8,793 bases of DNA, from assembly GCA_016937915.1 (NCBI GenBank), contig JAFGVR010000157.1:1-8793 (forward strand). Reading direction: 5' to 3'. Both the position numbers and the translations under genes were made by a program. Position 1 is the stretch's first letter. Each line of letters begins with the position of its first letter. Of the stretch, positions 8,224 through 8,793 are shown piece after piece. The notes below the pieces were generated by a model. That model was given only the letters and a program-made list of their open reading frames with translations. It made no database searches and had not been told where the DNA came from. This stretch comes from Campylobacterales bacterium (lineage in GTDB: Bacteria > Campylobacterota > Campylobacteria > Campylobacterales > Sulfurimonadaceae).

Positions 8224-8572
8224 CATATTTGTTATCATCTTTGCTATCAATAATAGCTATGACTATAAAAGCTGGTGTCCCTATATATGGTATGAAATGG
8301 ATAAACACCCACCATCCACTCGAACCTATATCATGCAATCTTCTTATAGATAAAGTTATAAACGGTGTGATATGTATAATGATATGCAAAAGGGTTAAAA
8401 ATCCTAGTTGTTGATTTTGACTATATATATCTGCACTATGGTCTATGAGTTGTAAAATATAGTATCCAAAAGAGTAAAATAGTAAAAATATCCAAAACTC
8501 ACTCCTAGTAGCACGCCCTTTTATATTTGTGTAGTTTTGTAGTACTTTTAAGTATAGGTTAAAGTATTCCAT
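8195..8572 (-). CDS. DUF805 family integral membrane protein
   Basis: Small membrane protein of the DUF805 family (YhaH-like); biochemical function unknown. It has 125 aa from the chosen ATG. Near the N-terminus it has the family signature GRATRSEFW (19-27). The second signature, RRLHDIGSSGWW, is at 77-88, followed by IPYIGTP and a polar C-terminus with NKYGVNP (114-120). Three hydrophobic segments lie at about 26-44, 57-76 and 88-108. The start is ATG at 8572, because AGGAG sits 8 nt before it. The in-frame GTG at 8581 overlaps that AGGAG and is less likely. The gene converges on dxs: its TAG (8197-8195) shares bases with the dxs TAA (8196-8198). It probably follows pgeF in one transcript or has its own promoter in the gap. 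Confidence 0.9.
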   Translation of the reverse strand: MEYFNLYLKVLQNYTNIKGRATRSEFWIFLLFYSFGYYILQLIDHSADIYSQNQQLGFLTLLHIIIHITPFITLSIRRLHDIGSSGWWVFIHFIPYIGTPAFIVIAIIDSKDDNKYGVNPKKDID

Positions 8573-8580
8573 TAAAAACA

Positions 8581-8585
8581 CTCCT
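8581..8585 (-). promoter_or_regulatory. Ribosome binding site that sets the DUF805 start
   Basis: AGGAG on the minus strand is 8 nt before ATG at 8572. The alternative GTG at 8581-8579 uses the last G of this motif and would have no site of its own, so the shorter 125-aa product is preferred. Confidence 0.65.
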
Positions 8586-8589
8586 ACTA

Positions 8590-8664
8590 TTAAATCTCAT
8601 ATAATTTGAACAAGTCCAAATTATATTCAGTCACTAAAGCTTCACCTTTGGTAAGAGGAGTCAT
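8590..8664 (-). CDS. Possible 24-aa small protein coupled to pgeF
   Basis: A short frame on the minus strand begins with ATG at 8664, which overlaps the pgeF stop as ATGA. It is preceded by a strong ribosome binding site, AAAGGAG, at a 5-nt spacing. It encodes MTPLTKGEALV followed by TEYNLDLFKLYEI, then TAA and two further in-frame TAG stops. It fills the gap between pgeF and the DUF805 gene, ending 17 nt before the DUF805 ATG. Such a site and overlap are how genuine downstream genes in this window begin, which speaks for translation. I recognise no family. The product has no membrane segment or known motif, and its 3' half coincides with a perfect DNA palindrome, so the codons may be incidental. 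It could also be the remnant of a longer gene or a coupling leader. Confidence 0.35.
   Translation of the reverse strand: MTPLTKGEALVTEYNLDLFKLYEI
8599..8626 (-). promoter_or_regulatory. Perfect 10-bp inverted repeat with a TATAAT hexamer; possible promoter/operator of the DUF805 gene
   Basis: ATATAATTTG (8599-8608) and CAAATTATAT (8617-8626) are exact reverse complements separated by 8 nt. On the minus strand the upstream arm carries TATAAT (8625-8620), a consensus -10 element, giving an expected transcript start near 8613 and a leader of about 40 nt. No convincing -35 box is seen 16-19 nt upstream. If this promoter is used, the palindrome would act as DNA (an operator over the -10). If transcription reads through from pgeF, it could fold as an RNA hairpin, but no T-run follows it, so it is not a normal terminator. 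Confidence 0.35.
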
Positions 8665-8674
8665 TTTGACTCCT
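8656..8674. repeat. Short perfect inverted repeat over the pgeF stop
   Basis: AGGAGTCA (8656-8663) and TGACTCCT (8667-8674) are exact reverse complements with a 3-nt loop. On the minus strand the hairpin would bury the AAAGGAG ribosome binding site and the ATG of the possible small ORF. No T-run follows on that strand, so termination is unlikely. It could gate reinitiation or be chance. Confidence 0.4.
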
Positions 8675-8793
8675 TTAACATAACCACACCACAAAATCTA
8701 CCAGTTTGTTTTTTGGCTCTGTATGAGAAATATAGCTCACTTTTACAACAACTACAATCATCTGATATATCTATATCTAAAACACCTGCATCT
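8661..8793 (-). CDS. pgeF: PgeF/YfiH family laccase-domain protein (polyphenol oxidase / purine nucleoside phosphorylase family), C-terminal part
   Basis: Only the last 43 complete codons and the stop are in the window; the gene enters from the right edge on the minus strand. The visible residues include DCSCCKSELYFSYRAKKQTG followed by RFCGVVMLKESK. The pattern cysteine ... FSYR ... TGR, followed by a hydrophobic end, is the C-terminal signature of the YfiH/YlmD/PgeF family (usually FFSYRRDGxTGR). Members are described as multicopper-type oxidases or purine nucleoside phosphorylases, and PgeF has been linked to peptidoglycan editing. The catalytic His and Cys residues further upstream cannot be checked here. 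An 8-bp inverted repeat with a 3-nt loop (8656-8674) lies across its stop codon. Assignment rests on a short stretch. Confidence 0.72.
   Translation of the reverse strand, partial: DAGVLDIDISDDCSCCKSELYFSYRAKKQTGRFCGVVMLKESK

Noticed and set aside
8217..8414. Plus-strand open frame downstream of dxs (65 codons)
   Set aside because: It is antisense to the DUF805 gene, whose family signatures are clear, and has no matching ribosome binding site.

Overview
This is an ordinary, densely packed housekeeping segment from a low-GC bacterium, most likely a member of the Campylobacterota (former Epsilonproteobacteria, such as the Sulfurimonas, Sulfuricurvum, Campylobacter or Helicobacter lineages). 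The main clue is gene order. A HAD phosphatase, pheA, hisC, fliF, fliG, fliH and dxs follow one another on one strand, an arrangement I recall from Campylobacter jejuni and relatives. The AT-rich coding style, with frequent AAA and TTA codons, agrees. The DUF805 gene after dxs hints at a free-living Sulfurimonas-like organism, but the genus cannot be fixed from sequence alone.

The plus strand from base 1 to 8198 is a single block of seven genes with overlaps of 4 nt or gaps of 2 to 17 nt. It starts with the C-terminal part of a NagD-like HAD hydrolase that is open through the left edge. Next come bifunctional chorismate mutase/prephenate dehydratase (pheA) and histidinol-phosphate aminotransferase (hisC). 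The flagellar genes fliF (MS ring), fliG (rotor/switch) and fliH (export ATPase regulator) follow, and dxs (1-deoxy-D-xylulose-5-phosphate synthase) ends the block. The spacing implies one polycistronic message or strong translational coupling. The block mixes three unrelated tasks: aromatic/histidine amino acid synthesis, assembly of the flagellar base, and isoprenoid precursor supply.

From 8195 to the right edge the genes lie on the minus strand. At the edge is the C-terminus of a PgeF/YfiH (laccase-domain) protein. It is followed by a possible 24-codon ORF coupled to it by an ATGA overlap, then by a DUF805 membrane protein. The DUF805 gene converges on dxs, and their stop codons overlap by four bases. 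An imperfect hairpin spans this junction and may terminate the minus-strand transcript. A perfect 10-bp inverted repeat that includes a TATAAT hexamer lies between pgeF and the DUF805 gene.

No RNA genes, mobile elements, CRISPR arrays or long repeats were seen, and no stretch above 300 bases lacks a gene. I found no undescribed multi-gene system. The parts most worth a second look are the small coupled ORF, the palindrome and the overlapping convergent ends at 8186-8676.
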